Below are positions 24,815-33,468 of a stretch of DNA of 64,000 nucleotides, piece after piece; the first letter of the stretch is position 1, and each line of letters opens with the position of its first letter. The translations under genes and the position numbers were made by a program. Below the pieces are notes generated by a model. It worked only from the letters and a program-made list of their open reading frames with translations. It did not search any database and was not told the origin of the DNA. The DNA comes from Verrucomicrobiota bacterium (GTDB lineage Bacteria > Verrucomicrobiota > Verrucomicrobiae > Limisphaerales > UBA11358): NCBI GenBank assembly GCA_014860005.1, contig JACZKP010000201.1, forward strand, positions 28,962 through 92,961, in the 5' to 3' direction.

Positions 24815-25056
24815 ATACCCAGCCCCTCAAAGTTTTTCTGACTCGTCTTCGCCAGCGCGGCGGCTTCCTGATTCAAACCGGCCAGTTCAACGTGGCCGCG
24901 CCGCGCTGCCGACTCCCTCTCCCCGTGACGCAGGAGCGGGGAGAGGGCTGGGGAGAGGGGCAATCCCGCACGCCCCAGAACCCTCCTCTCCCCGGCCCTC
25001 TCCTCCCTCGGCGGGAGGAGAGGGAGGGGACGTGCTGTGTAGCGTGCGCTCGTCAT
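24811..25056 (-). pseudogene. Duplicated hsdM 3' end around a palindrome
   Basis: A short frame starts on the hsdM stop (ATGA at 25053-25056) and stops on the hsdS start (ATGA at 24811-24814). Its last 28 codons are a copy of the HsdM C-terminus (GHVELAGLNQEAAALAKTSQ...), with 75 of 85 bases identical between 24811-24895 and 25053-25137. Between the two copies are about 155 bp of G-rich palindromes. The original hsdM/hsdS ATGA junction has therefore been duplicated around the insertion. The frame may be translated to keep coupling, but is unlikely to encode a functional protein. Confidence 0.8.
24909..25028. repeat. G-rich palindrome pair between hsdM and hsdS
   Basis: Two hairpin units follow each other: CTCCCTCTCCCCGTGACGC / GAGCGGGGAGAGGG, and CCTCCTCTCCCCGGCCCTCT ... 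CGGGAGGAGAGGGAGGGG. They lie exactly between the two copies of the hsdM end. Confidence 0.75.
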
Positions 25057-27278
25057 ACGCCCAACTCCTCAAAGTTTTTCTGAATCTTCTTTGCCAGCGC
25101 GACGGCTTCCTGATTCAAGTCGGCCAGTTCAACGTGGATGTCGCCCAAGGTTTGCTCGAAATCGAAATCCTCATCCACTTCCGGCGGCGCAACGCCCACG
25201 TAGCGGCCCGGCGTCAGACTCCAATCGGCGGCTTCAATTTCCTTCCGGTCCACCAGCTTCACCAGACCGGGCACGGCCACGAGTTTCGCGTCGGGAAACC
25301 GCGAGAGCAGCCAGTGCGCCTGCCGCTCGAAATACGCGGCAGCCTTGAGTTGTTCCACCGCTTCCTTGCGCCGCGCGTCCAGTTCCTTCTCCAGCTTGCC
25401 AATGGCGCGCAGGTTGAGTTCGGGCTGCCCCTCTCCCCGGCCCTCTCCCCGCTCATTCTTCGCGGGGAGAGGGAGTTCCGAAGCGCGCGTCGCCGTTCGC
25501 GGTTCTTCTCCCTCTCTTCCATTCGGAATGGAGGAGAGGGCTGGGGAGAGGAGGCGCTCGCGTTGTGTGCCCAGTGCGTCCACCACCCGCGCCGCCAGTT
25601 TGAAAACAAGATCAACGTCCTTCACGAGATCGCGGCAAGCCGTGGCGAGGTCGTCCAGTTCGGCGAGCAGCTTCTTTTGCGCGCTCAGTTTCGCGTCGCA
25701 CGGTTTCATCCATTGTTTCGCAATTCGCGCCGTCCATTTGTCCAACGCCGCGAAGCACGCCTTGGCCGTGTCGTCGCGCTCCTTCACAAGTTCGCGCAAC
25801 GATTGCCCCTCTCCCTGCCCTCTCCCCATCCGATGGGGAGAGGGTGTCCGCAGGACGGGTGAGGGGATGGCTGCAACCAACGCGTCGTAACTCTGGCGGA
25901 ACGCGGCGGCTTTGCCCGCAATGCTGGCGGCTTCTTTCAGCGTGCGTTCGAGGTGTTGCTGGACGAGGGTAACGAACCGGTCGGATTGCCCGCGATACAA
26001 CCAGACGATGGCGGTAAGGTTTTGCAGTTGCTCCGGCGTGAAATCGTAAATCTTGCGCGTGACCTTCCGGTAGATGTTCCGCGCATCAATCATCAGCACC
26101 TTGTCGCGGCGCTCGGCGGGCTTGCCCTTGTCGAAATGCCACAACTCGCACGGCACGGTGCGGGTGTAGAAGAAATTGGAGCGGATGGAAATCATCACGT
26201 CCACCGCGCCCGTCTCGACAATTTTCCGGCGGACTTCGGCTTCGCCGTGCCCGGCGCTGCTGGCCTGCGAGGACATGACGAATCCGGCGCGGCCTGTTTT
26301 GTTCAGGTAGCTCCAGAAGTAGGAAATCCAAAGGTAATTGCCGTTGGAGACTTTCTTCTCCTTGTTCACGCCCGGCAGGCCGAACGGCAGGCGGCGGTCA
26401 TCCTTCACTTTTTCGGCGTCCACCTTGTCCACGTTGAACGGCGGATTGGCCATCACGCGGTCGCACTTGCCGAACAACTCATGCACGTCCTGGTAAAACG
26501 TGTTGGCCTCGACGATTTCGCCCTCCAGTGCATGAACGGCGAGGTTCATCTTGGCGAGGCGCAGGTTGCTGGTTTTGTATTCCTGCCCAAAAAAAGTGAC
26601 GCGATGCGCCGCGCTCAGTCCGCGCTGCGCCATGAAGTGGCCGGTTTGCACGAACATGCCGCCCGACCCGGCAGCGGGATCGAACACAACGCCATGGTCC
26701 GGTTCGATGACGTTGACGATGACCTGCACGAGCGAGGGCGGGGTGAAGAACTCGCCGTTGTCCTGCGCGCCCTGCATGGCGAACTTCATCAGGAAGTATT
26801 CGTTGATGCGCCCGAAGACGTCGCCGCTGGCGGTGCGGAGCGTCTCGCTGTCGAACACGCGGAGCAAATCCTCCAGCAGCGTGTTCTCGAACTTGGCGTA
26901 ATCCTTGGGAAGCTGATTGAGCAGCGGCGTGAAGTCGCGCTCAACCGCGTTCATCGCCTCCACCAGCGCCGTGCCGAGGTTTGAGCCTTTGGGCAACGCC
27001 AGCAAAGCGTCATAGCGGGCCTCTTTCGGCAGCATCAGCGCGCGGCGTTTCTTGAAATCGGCGGCGGTGAGCGGTCGCTTCGGCATTTTCCCAGCGGCTT
27101 GATCGGCCTGAATTTCGCGCAGAGCATCGTTGTAGCGGTTCGTCGCGTGCCGCAGGAAGATGACGCCGAGCACCGGCATACAGTATTCGCCCGCAGTCAG
27201 CTTGGAGTTGGCGCGAAGATTATCGGCAGCATCCCACAGGTCAGTTTCAAGGTGTTCGATATTTGCGAGTTCGGACAT
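25053..27278 (-). CDS. hsdM: Type I DNA methyltransferase HsdM
   Basis: A 741-aa N6-adenine methyltransferase subunit. An N-terminal helical domain (1-150, 'LWDAADNLRANSKLTAGEYC') precedes the SAM-binding 'FDPAAGSGGMF' (about 199-209), the catalytic NPPF (278-281) and 'SNGNYLWISYFWSYLN'. A long C-terminal coiled region ends in 'DIHVELADLNQEAVALAKKI'. It is longer than usual partly because of two in-frame G-rich palindromes, about residues 473-492 (25804-25862) and 574-616 (25430-25560). The catalytic core is intact; both insertions are in the C-terminal part. ATG 27278 is preferred to an upstream in-frame start with no family support. Confidence 0.94.
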   Translation of the reverse strand: MSELANIEHLETDLWDAADNLRANSKLTAGEYCMPVLGVIFLRHATNRYNDALREIQADQAAGKMPKRPLTAADFKKRRALMLPKEARYDALLALPKGSNLGTALVEAMNAVERDFTPLLNQLPKDYAKFENTLLEDLLRVFDSETLRTASGDVFGRINEYFLMKFAMQGAQDNGEFFTPPSLVQVIVNVIEPDHGVVFDPAAGSGGMFVQTGHFMAQRGLSAAHRVTFFGQEYKTSNLRLAKMNLAVHALEGEIVEANTFYQDVHELFGKCDRVMANPPFNVDKVDAEKVKDDRRLPFGLPGVNKEKKVSNGNYLWISYFWSYLNKTGRAGFVMSSQASSAGHGEAEVRRKIVETGAVDVMISIRSNFFYTRTVPCELWHFDKGKPAERRDKVLMIDARNIYRKVTRKIYDFTPEQLQNLTAIVWLYRGQSDRFVTLVQQHLERTLKEAASIAGKAAAFRQSYDALVAAIPSPVLRTPSPHRMGRGQGEGQSLRELVKERDDTAKACFAALDKWTARIAKQWMKPCDAKLSAQKKLLAELDDLATACRDLVKDVDLVFKLAARVVDALGTQRERLLSPALSSIPNGREGEEPRTATRASELPLPAKNERGEGRGEGQPELNLRAIGKLEKELDARRKEAVEQLKAAAYFERQAHWLLSRFPDAKLVAVPGLVKLVDRKEIEAADWSLTPGRYVGVAPPEVDEDFDFEQTLGDIHVELADLNQEAVALAKKIQKNFEELGV
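25430..25560. repeat. G-rich palindrome inside hsdM (distal)
   Basis: CCCCTCTCCCCGGCCCTCTC ... and CTGGGGAGAGGAGG form the outer arms, with inner hairpins CTCCCCGC-GGGGAG and CCATTCGGAATGG. In frame it encodes 'LLSPALSSIPNGREGEE' and 'LPAKNERGEGRGEG'. Confidence 0.78.
25804..25862. repeat. G-rich palindrome inside hsdM (proximal)
   Basis: CCCCTCTCCCTGCCCTCTCC-CCATCCGATGG-GGAGAGGG followed by a partial arm ending GGGTGAGGGG. In frame it encodes 'LRTPSPHRMGRGQGEGQ' at about residues 475-491. Confidence 0.75.
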
Positions 27279-27530
27279 GGCGATCTTCCGCAAGCTGTGT
27301 ATCAGGGAAGAGACGTGGAGAGCAAGCCGACACGGAGTACGATCAATTTCCAAACACTATTGTTCCGTCGGCGAGAAACGGTCGAACCGGAGTTGTTATG
27401 TTGAATTGCGGCCAGGGGAAAGCCGTGGTACGAGATGCTTGTTCACCAGCGGCACATTAGCACTTTAGTTCCATAGACGTTTCTCACGGCGACGGGCAGA
27501 ATCGCCCTTCGCTTTTGACCACGAACAACC
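27279..27530. other. Divergent intergenic, promoters expected
   Basis: 252 bp between the hsd operon start and the TPR gene. It is visibly more AT-rich than its surroundings around 27340-27400, as expected for divergent promoters, but no specific -35/-10 pair can be claimed. Confidence 0.4.
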
Positions 27531-29177
27531 ATGAGAACCATGAAATTGAAGACCATCCTGCTTGTGCTGGCTGCCGGTTTGGGCTTGCACGCCACCGCCT
27601 CTGAGAAACTGCCCGGCCCATTGCTCGACGGCCTCGGGAATCTGCATCATCCCGTCACTACGAGTTCCAAGACGGCCCAGCGCTATTTTGATCAGGGCTT
27701 CATTCTGCTCTACGCGTTTAATCACAAGGAAGCCATCCGCTCGTTTCGGTCGGCGGCGAAAATTGATCCGGCATGCGCCATGGCGTGGTGGGGCGTCTCA
27801 TACGCCAGCGGGCCGCACGTGAACAAGCCGATGAGCAAGGAAGACAACGATCAGGCGTGGACCGCGTTGCAGCAGGCGCTCGTGCATATTGGCAAAGTCA
27901 CTCCGCACGAACGCGCTTACATCAACGCGCTGGCGAAACGCTATCAAGCGGAACTGCCCGAAAATCGTTCGTCGCTCGACAAAGCTTTCGCATCGGCGAT
28001 GCGCGAGGTGGTGAAGGAATATCCCGATGATCTCGATGCGCAAACGTTGTTTGCTGAATCGCTCATGAACACGATGCCGTGGGATTACTGGCTCAAAGAT
28101 CGTTCGCCCAAACCGGAAACCGAGGAAGCCATTGCCGCGCTGCGCTACGTCATGGCCCGCAATCCCGATCATCCGGGCGCGAATCATTTTTACATTCACG
28201 CGGTCGAGGCCGGATCGAATCCGGAACTGGGTTTGCCCGCGGCAGACCGGTTGGGCGGTTTTGCGCCGCAGGCCGGACACCTCGTTCACATGCCCTCGCA
28301 CATTTACATGCGCGTTGGGCAGTATCACGACGCGACGCTCGCGAATGAAAAGGCGGCGAAAGCGGACCGCGCTTACATCCGGCAATGCGCGGCGCAGGGT
28401 TTCTATCCGGGCGCGTATTATCCGCACAACCTGCACTTTCTCTGGTATGCCCTGCTGTTTGAAGGTCGCAGTGCGGAAGCGTTGCGCGCGGCCCGGCAGG
28501 CGGCGCAGTATGCAAATGAAAACTACTGCGGCCCCAATAAGGCGGTGGAAGCTCCACGTCTCCGGCATCTGCCATGGATCACCTCGGCGCGGTTTGGCCG
28601 CTGGAACGAGGTGCTCAAGGTCCCGCAGCCGGCCGGCACCAACGATTTCCTGATGGATCGCGCCCTGTGGCATTTTGCGCGCGGTCTCGCGTTCGCGGCG
28701 CGGGATCAGGCCGAGGACGCCGCGCGTGAACACGCCGAACTGACCCGGCTCGCGCAGAGCGACGCAGCCAAGGAACTCGATAACCCGCAATTTCCGGCCA
28801 CCGCCGTGCTGGCCATCGCGGACCACTGGCTGGCGGGCAAAGTGGCAGGTGTCCAGGGCGACCGGCGCGCGATGATTGCCTACTTGGAAAAAGCCGTTGC
28901 GGCTGAAGATGCGATGCCCTACATGGAGCCGGCTTTCTGGCCATTTCCCACGCGGCCTGCCTTGGGCGCCGCACTGGTGCAATCCGGCGACGCCGCGCGC
29001 GCCGAGCAGATCTTCCGCGAAGACCTGGAGCGTTTTCCGCGGAATGGCTGGGGCTTATTCGGCCTCGAACAGAGTCTCCGTGCGCAGGGCAAGGACCAAT
29101 TGGCCGGCGTGGTCAGGCGGCAACTGGACACCGTGTGGAAACACGCGGACATCAAACTGGACCTGGCCTGGTTCTGA
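27531..29177 (+). CDS. Secreted TPR-repeat protein
   Basis: A 548-aa protein with an N-terminal signal peptide (TILLVLAAGLGLHATAS). TPR-like helical pairs follow, e.g. 'AQRYFDQGFILLYAFNHKEA' and 'IRSFRSAAKIDPACAMAWWG', then 'ALRYVMARNPDHPGANHFYI'. The sequence 'HMPSHIYMRVGQYHDA' and 'YYPHNLHFLWYALLFEGR' match a widespread family of secreted TPR proteins of unknown function in environmental bacteria. Conserved His residues in these motifs might bind metal (inference). It is probably periplasmic. ATG 27531 is used; a second in-frame ATG at 27540 also fits the signal peptide. Confidence 0.85.
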   Translation: MRTMKLKTILLVLAAGLGLHATASEKLPGPLLDGLGNLHHPVTTSSKTAQRYFDQGFILLYAFNHKEAIRSFRSAAKIDPACAMAWWGVSYASGPHVNKPMSKEDNDQAWTALQQALVHIGKVTPHERAYINALAKRYQAELPENRSSLDKAFASAMREVVKEYPDDLDAQTLFAESLMNTMPWDYWLKDRSPKPETEEAIAALRYVMARNPDHPGANHFYIHAVEAGSNPELGLPAADRLGGFAPQAGHLVHMPSHIYMRVGQYHDATLANEKAAKADRAYIRQCAAQGFYPGAYYPHNLHFLWYALLFEGRSAEALRAARQAAQYANENYCGPNKAVEAPRLRHLPWITSARFGRWNEVLKVPQPAGTNDFLMDRALWHFARGLAFAARDQAEDAAREHAELTRLAQSDAAKELDNPQFPATAVLAIADHWLAGKVAGVQGDRRAMIAYLEKAVAAEDAMPYMEPAFWPFPTRPALGAALVQSGDAARAEQIFREDLERFPRNGWGLFGLEQSLRAQGKDQLAGVVRRQLDTVWKHADIKLDLAWF

Positions 29178-29322
29178 GAGGCATAAGTTTTCATTTACAG
29201 CATTATCTGCGACGGCATTATCTGCAATTGACAAAAAGCGCCGGCTGGCGCACAAGCTGGGGCGCCAGCATATTAATGAAGTTGCCGAGCAACCAGCCCG
29301 TGCTCTTTGCCAATTGTAAATC

Positions 29323-30105
29323 ATGCAAAAGTCGAATCCTCATCTCCGCTGCGGTGCCGTTCGGATGCCACTGACCGGCAATCGCGCCTTCACCTTGATC
29401 GAATTGCTGGTAGTCATTGCCATCATCGCCATTCTCGCCGCGATGCTGTTGCCGACCCTCGCCGGGGCGAAGGAAAAAACCAAACGCACCGTCTGCCGCA
29501 GCAATCTCAAACAGATGGGACTCGGTTCGCTGATGTATGCCGCGGACAACGCCGGCGGTTGGCTGTCAGGCACCCCGACCGACGGCAGTGATGACCTGAC
29601 GTGGTTGTATCCGCAATACATCTCCGGCGCCCTCGCGCGTTCGGTCTTTGTCTGTCCATCCACCGACAATTTTATCAGCACCAACCGGGGGGCCAATTAT
29701 ACCGGCCGGATAGTCCTGGCGGATTTGACCCGCCAGGCGGATTACAAACGCGCGCAAAGCTCCCGTTCGGCCGACTTGGACCTGCGCGGCGTCAGTTATG
29801 AAATCAACGCGTTCATGAACTGGACCACCCGCAAGACCGAGCGCTCCGTCAGCCGTTGGGTGCATCAATACAACACCTTTGGTTTGCGCGGCATGGTGTT
29901 TGGCCCGTCGGACATTTACCTGATGTTCGATGGCGACCGCAAAGGGCCCGGCGCCAGAAACAATTATCCCGATCGCAATGACAACCACGGCGCGCACGGG
30001 GTGAACATGCAGATGTGCGATGGCTCGGTGAAATGGGTCAAGGGCGGGAGAAGTTATCTCCTCGCCTACGAAATTTCCCAGGACGAGGGGAAAGCCGAGC
30101 AGTAG
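29323..30105 (+). CDS. Pseudopilin-like protein with H-x9-DG tail
   Basis: A 260-aa protein with a type IV prepilin cleavage/methylation signature, '[20 protein letters not shown]' (residues about 22-41), preceded by a basic leader. This is the expected PilD/GspO processing site. The C-terminal domain carries '[18 protein letters not shown]', the H-x9-DG motif, characteristic of a very large paralogous family in Planctomycetes and Verrucomicrobia. Such proteins are thought to form surface or secretion pseudopili, with unknown cargo. This is a strong taxonomic marker for the window. It has its own upstream gap and faces the USP genes convergently. Confidence 0.93.
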   Translation: MQKSNPHLRCGAVRMPLTGNRAFTLIELLVVIAIIAILAAMLLPTLAGAKEKTKRTVCRSNLKQMGLGSLMYAADNAGGWLSGTPTDGSDDLTWLYPQYISGALARSVFVCPSTDNFISTNRGANYTGRIVLADLTRQADYKRAQSSRSADLDLRGVSYEINAFMNWTTRKTERSVSRWVHQYNTFGLRGMVFGPSDIYLMFDGDRKGPGARNNYPDRNDNHGAHGVNMQMCDGSVKWVKGGRSYLLAYEISQDEGKAEQ

Positions 30106-30174
30106 CAGGGCCGGTGTTTTGCTTCGGGGCTTGCGCGATACACAACCTCACCGAGGGCCTGGCATCGGTGTGGT

Positions 30175-31101
30175 TCAACTGCGCCGCATCACTAGCACGG
30201 GACAAGGCGCGTGGCGGACCACCCGTTCCGCCGTGCTGCCCATCATCCAACGTTCCAACCCGGTCCGCCCGTGCGTGGCCACGATGATCAGGTCCGCTTT
30301 CAATCGCCCGGCTACCTGCACGATCGCGTCGCGCGGAATCCCCGCAGCGATTTTGGTGGAAACCGGTACCGCACCGCGAACTTCAGCCTTGACCAGTGCG
30401 GTGAGATCTTCGCGGGCTTGTTTCAGCGCTTCCACTTCCAGTCCCCGCGCGAAGGCCGCCAGACGACGGGGCGGCGGAAGCGAAAGCACCGCGTGAAACA
30501 CCGTCAGGTCGGCGTCAAAAGCGCCGGCAAATTCCACCGCATAGCGCAATGCCTCCAGCGAGGGCGGCGAAAAATCCACCGGCGCCAGAATCCGCCGGAT
30601 GCGCGTCGGGTCCGCGGCGCGGTCGCGCAACGTGAGTACGGCGCAGGGTGCGTGGCGGATGACCTGCTCGGCGGTGCTGCCAAGCAACAACCGCTGCACG
30701 CCGGAATAACCATGTGTGGAAAGCACGATGAGGTCGGATCGCTGTTTTTGCGCGGCCGCGATGATTTCCGCGGCGGCCTTGCCGCGCAGGACGCGCGTGG
30801 TCACGCGAATACCGGACGGAACTTCGGTTTGCGCCAGTTCGCGCAGCATGGTTTCCGCGCGGCGGGCGAGTTCCTTGTTGCCGTGGGTTCGCTGTGGCCG
30901 TTCCAGCATTGAATCAGCCGGCAACGGTTCCAAGGCAAACAAGAGTTCCAGGGCGGCGTCAAACTTTTGCGCCAGGGCTGCTGCGTACTGCGTCGCGCCG
31001 CGCGAACGCGGGGAAAAATCCACGGGCACGAGAATCGTTTTCACTTCGAGCACCGGCCGCGAGGTGGTTCGTGCCGGAGTGGGTTGAGATTTGGCCTTCA
31101 T
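30175..31101 (-). CDS. Tandem universal stress protein
   Basis: A 308-aa protein with two complete UspA domains. Domain 1 (about 20-158) runs from 'KTILVPVDFSPRSRGATQYA' to the ATP-binding 'STHGYSGVQRLLLGSTAEQV'. Domain 2 (about 168-306) runs from 'RRILAPVDFSPPSLEALRYA' to 'ATHGRTGLERWMMGSTAERV'. Both keep G-2x-G-9x-G-S/T, so both should bind ATP. The start ATG (complement of 31099-31101) is 22 bp downstream of the single-domain USP gene, so the two are co-transcribed. Typical roles are survival under starvation, oxygen limitation or stress. Confidence 0.93.
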   Translation of the reverse strand: MKAKSQPTPARTTSRPVLEVKTILVPVDFSPRSRGATQYAAALAQKFDAALELLFALEPLPADSMLERPQRTHGNKELARRAETMLRELAQTEVPSGIRVTTRVLRGKAAAEIIAAAQKQRSDLIVLSTHGYSGVQRLLLGSTAEQVIRHAPCAVLTLRDRAADPTRIRRILAPVDFSPPSLEALRYAVEFAGAFDADLTVFHAVLSLPPPRRLAAFARGLEVEALKQAREDLTALVKAEVRGAVPVSTKIAAGIPRDAIVQVAGRLKADLIIVATHGRTGLERWMMGSTAERVVRHAPCPVLVMRRS

Positions 31102-31123
31102 GATCAGGACGGTGATGGTTGGT

Positions 31124-31588
31124 TTACCGCACCACCAGCACTGGACAGGCAGCGTGCCGCAGCACGCGCTCGGCGGTGCTGCCCAAAATGAACCGCTGGA
31201 GGCCGGTGTGTCCGTGCGTGGCGATGACAATCATATCGGCCCGTTCACTGCGGGCAGTCCGGGTAATCTCCTGCCAGGGCCGGCCCACCCGCACGATTTC
31301 CGTGGTCTTTACGCCGGTGGGCGCAAGGCGAGCTGCGAATTCCGCCAGCAACCTTCGCCCGCGTGCCAGCACAATATCCTGCAAACCCGTCGCTGCGTAG
31401 GCCACGCGCGTCGGGACGTTGATGTGTTCCACCACGTGCAGCAGGATCAACGATGCGCCCGACTTCCGGGCGAGTGCGGCCGCGTAAGGGACCAGTTTCT
31501 TGGACGGCGCGGAGAAATCCACCGGCACCAGGATGCGGTTCATCTGAAGCGCGGGCTGGCTTACCAGCTTCTTTGATTTGGTTTTCAT
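31124..31588 (-). CDS. Universal stress protein
   Basis: A 154-aa single UspA domain. 'NRILVPVDFSAPSKKLVPYA' at about 17-36, 'DMIVIATHGHTGLQRFILGS' and 'TAERVLRHAACPVLVVR' at the C-terminus give the full ATP-binding G-2x-G-9x-G-S/T pattern. First gene of a two-gene USP operon. The N-terminal Lys-rich leader (MKTKSKKLVSQPALQM) is similar in style to that of the truncated USP at 4970, suggesting common ancestry. Confidence 0.93.
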   Translation of the reverse strand: MKTKSKKLVSQPALQMNRILVPVDFSAPSKKLVPYAAALARKSGASLILLHVVEHINVPTRVAYAATGLQDIVLARGRRLLAEFAARLAPTGVKTTEIVRVGRPWQEITRTARSERADMIVIATHGHTGLQRFILGSTAERVLRHAACPVLVVR

Positions 31589-32146
31589 GGACGGTCAGGT
31601 GTTGCCGAAGCGGGTGAATGTAAAGATTGCGTTTCGCTTAATTTAAGCTGCATCCATGTCGTGCCCTCATGTCACCGGAGCGTAGGCCGGGGACGGCGTT
31701 CTCGACAACACTGAAAACAATCGGCGAAAAAGCTGACGAGGGGGCAGGTGATGAGGCCAGGTGAAGATGGACTTGTCGCCCGCCTTCCACAGGAACCGGA
31801 GTGCCGGTTTCCAAACCGGCTCGTCTCTCGCTGCCACGCGCCGGATCGGAGGTCGGCGCTCCGACGTAACGAGACTGCTTGCTGGAGAATTTCAGCGACT
31901 CCTCACGTCGTCGCCTACAGTTTTGAAGTTGGCAGCGCCTTTGGCTGCTGTTGGACCGATGGGACAATGCCAAGGCCACTCGCGCCGTGTCCATCCCAGC
32001 CGCCCCGCACCACAACCTCCTGAAATCAACCTGAAATCAACCTTGCCACGCCACACGACCGGGGTAAGGTTGGCCTTGATGAAGGGTCAGTTTCAACTTT
32101 GTCTTCGGCCGCAGCGTTGTCCCAAGAGTATTCATCTGCCTGACCC
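31589..32146. other. 558-bp gap with palindrome remnants
   Basis: No gene is recognised. It holds a palindrome of the GGAGxGCCG family (31798-31862) and, at 31897-31920, one arm resembling the right half of the GTAGCCGCCGACGT family (CTCCTCACGTCGTCGCCTAC). Short ORFs here read through these repeats and are not credible genes. Confidence 0.55.
31798..31862. repeat. GGAGxGCCG palindrome, intergenic copy
   Basis: Arms are GGAGTGCCGGTTTCC-AAACCGGC (31798-31820) and GCCGGATCGGAGG-TCGGCGCTCC (31840-31862), each with an inner small palindrome. Homologous copies sit in frame in two genes at 45473 and 49903. Confidence 0.75.
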
Positions 32147-32905
32147 ATGATCACCGCAATTCTTAAACACGCTTGGGACTTGTATCGGCAGCACTTCGGC
32201 GTTGTCGCGGCTGTCGTCGTTGTCATCTGGCTGCCGCTGGACCTGCTGAGTAGCTACATGGACTACTTTGTATTCGATCCAGACGACTTCCGAAAGTCGT
32301 TCAAGTTCGCCCGCCTTCTGGACAACTTTGTTGGAATCATCGCCACGGCGGGTGTCATTTCTATCGGCTACACTTCCTGGATCGGACAGCGTCCTTCATT
32401 TCGCGACGCCCTGGATGTCGGAGTGAGATCTTGGGGACGGATGTGGTGGACGCGGTTTCTGAGAGGCCTGGTGCTGGTGCTTGGGTTCCTGCTCTTGATC
32501 ATCCCGGGAATCTACCTGCTCGTCCGATTAGCCCTGGTCGAACCGATTGCAGTCTGCGAGCGCGTTTCAGGTTCGACCGCTATGCGCCGGAGCTTTGAAC
32601 TCACACGTGGGCATTTTTGGCAGGTCTTCTTTTTGGGACTCGTGTTCTGGGGACTGATCATCGCTGCCATGGCTTGCGTTGTTCTGCCCATCATCCTCAT
32701 CCCTGCGCTGGATCACTGGCTCGTTGACGCGGCTACCGCGTTGTTGGCGGATGTAATCGCGGCTTTTGCGACACTCTGTTTGCTTTCTGCCTATGTGTCA
32801 TTCGCCGGCCAGCAGAGCATGACCGAAGGCCCTGGATCGAATAGCGGCCCCGCAACGCCGCCTGGCGGTTCGGCAGTCACGGAAGGATCACCAATGGTAA
32901 ATTGA
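32147..32905 (+). CDS. Multi-pass membrane protein, unknown
   Basis: A 252-aa protein with about six hydrophobic segments (roughly 15-38, 60-78, 105-128, 145-160, 163-190, 195-220) and a disordered Gly/Pro/Ser tail. The arrangement, with 'RFLRGLVLVLGFLLLIIPGIYLLVRLALVEPIAVCE' split around a Pro-Gly, is like the membrane domain of glycerophosphodiester phosphodiesterase-type and related DUF proteins ('LLxIPGIYLxxRxxLxxPxxxxE' pattern). No catalytic domain is attached. It may shape or scaffold the membrane; function unknown. Two small membrane genes follow in the same direction. Confidence 0.7.
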   Translation: MITAILKHAWDLYRQHFGVVAAVVVVIWLPLDLLSSYMDYFVFDPDDFRKSFKFARLLDNFVGIIATAGVISIGYTSWIGQRPSFRDALDVGVRSWGRMWWTRFLRGLVLVLGFLLLIIPGIYLLVRLALVEPIAVCERVSGSTAMRRSFELTRGHFWQVFFLGLVFWGLIIAAMACVVLPIILIPALDHWLVDAATALLADVIAAFATLCLLSAYVSFAGQQSMTEGPGSNSGPATPPGGSAVTEGSPMVN

Positions 32906-32912
32906 TCGTGCT

Positions 32913-33185
32913 ATGCCCGGCTTGACAAAGAATGACTGGCGAGGACTTTGGTCCGTGCTTTGGCGCATTTTGATCCTTGGGCCGATCGTTTGGATCCTCG
33001 GGTTGGCTTTGCTTCTGTTGGTCCTGGCTGCGTTCGTAGTGCCACCCATTTATGCAATTCTCGCCCTCTACACGGGAGACTGGCTTTTCGGTATCGTGGC
33101 GCTGGCCGGGTGGGCTGTCGTCCTGCGTTTCCGTCGGCCTCTGTTGCGGTGGACTTTCGAAGTCATCGAATATGGAAGCATCTAA
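32913..33185 (+). CDS. Small membrane protein, unknown
   Basis: A 90-aa protein with two or three hydrophobic segments (about 18-45, 47-58 and 60-72) and 'VLRFRRPLLRWTFEVIEYGSI' at the end. It begins 8 bp after the stop of the preceding membrane gene, so co-translation is likely. No family recognised. Confidence 0.55.
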   Translation: MPGLTKNDWRGLWSVLWRILILGPIVWILGLALLLLVLAAFVVPPIYAILALYTGDWLFGIVALAGWAVVLRFRRPLLRWTFEVIEYGSI

Positions 33186-33240
33186 AGTACGGGAGCCAAT
33201 GCGGGTGGACGGCGTCACTCTGTTCTGCCAATAGCTGGAT

Positions 33241-33468
33241 ATGCCACTTGAAGCCATTTTGATCTTGGTTGTTATTGGAGCGTACTTCGCCGTTTTTATT
33301 ACGTCCCTGCTGATCCATGGCATTTGGATAGCCCCATTCATAGGAAGACACGGCTTTCGATCCGCGGGATTCGCTGCCCACTGGATGTTGGGGACGGGTC
33401 TGGTGCGCGATTACCTGACTGCGCGACGTCTCTGCAAACAAATGGGCATCACAGACCCCGGTGGATGA
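33241..33468 (+). CDS. Small membrane protein, unknown
   Basis: A 75-aa protein with one long hydrophobic N-terminal segment (residues 4-26) and an amphipathic second half with Gly/Phe and basic residues. The stop overlaps the ATG of the next 29-aa frame (ATGA), supporting its being coding. No family recognised. Confidence 0.5.
   Translation: MPLEAILILVVIGAYFAVFITSLLIHGIWIAPFIGRHGFRSAGFAAHWMLGTGLVRDYLTARRLCKQMGITDPGG

Noticed and set aside
24909..25028. G-rich palindromes as ordinary intrinsic terminators
   Set aside because: Several members lie inside long coding frames and between coupled genes of one operon, and none is followed by a T-run.
31638..32015. 125-codon frame in the USP/membrane-gene gap
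   Set aside because: It reads through palindrome copies (31798-31920) and has no independent coding signal.
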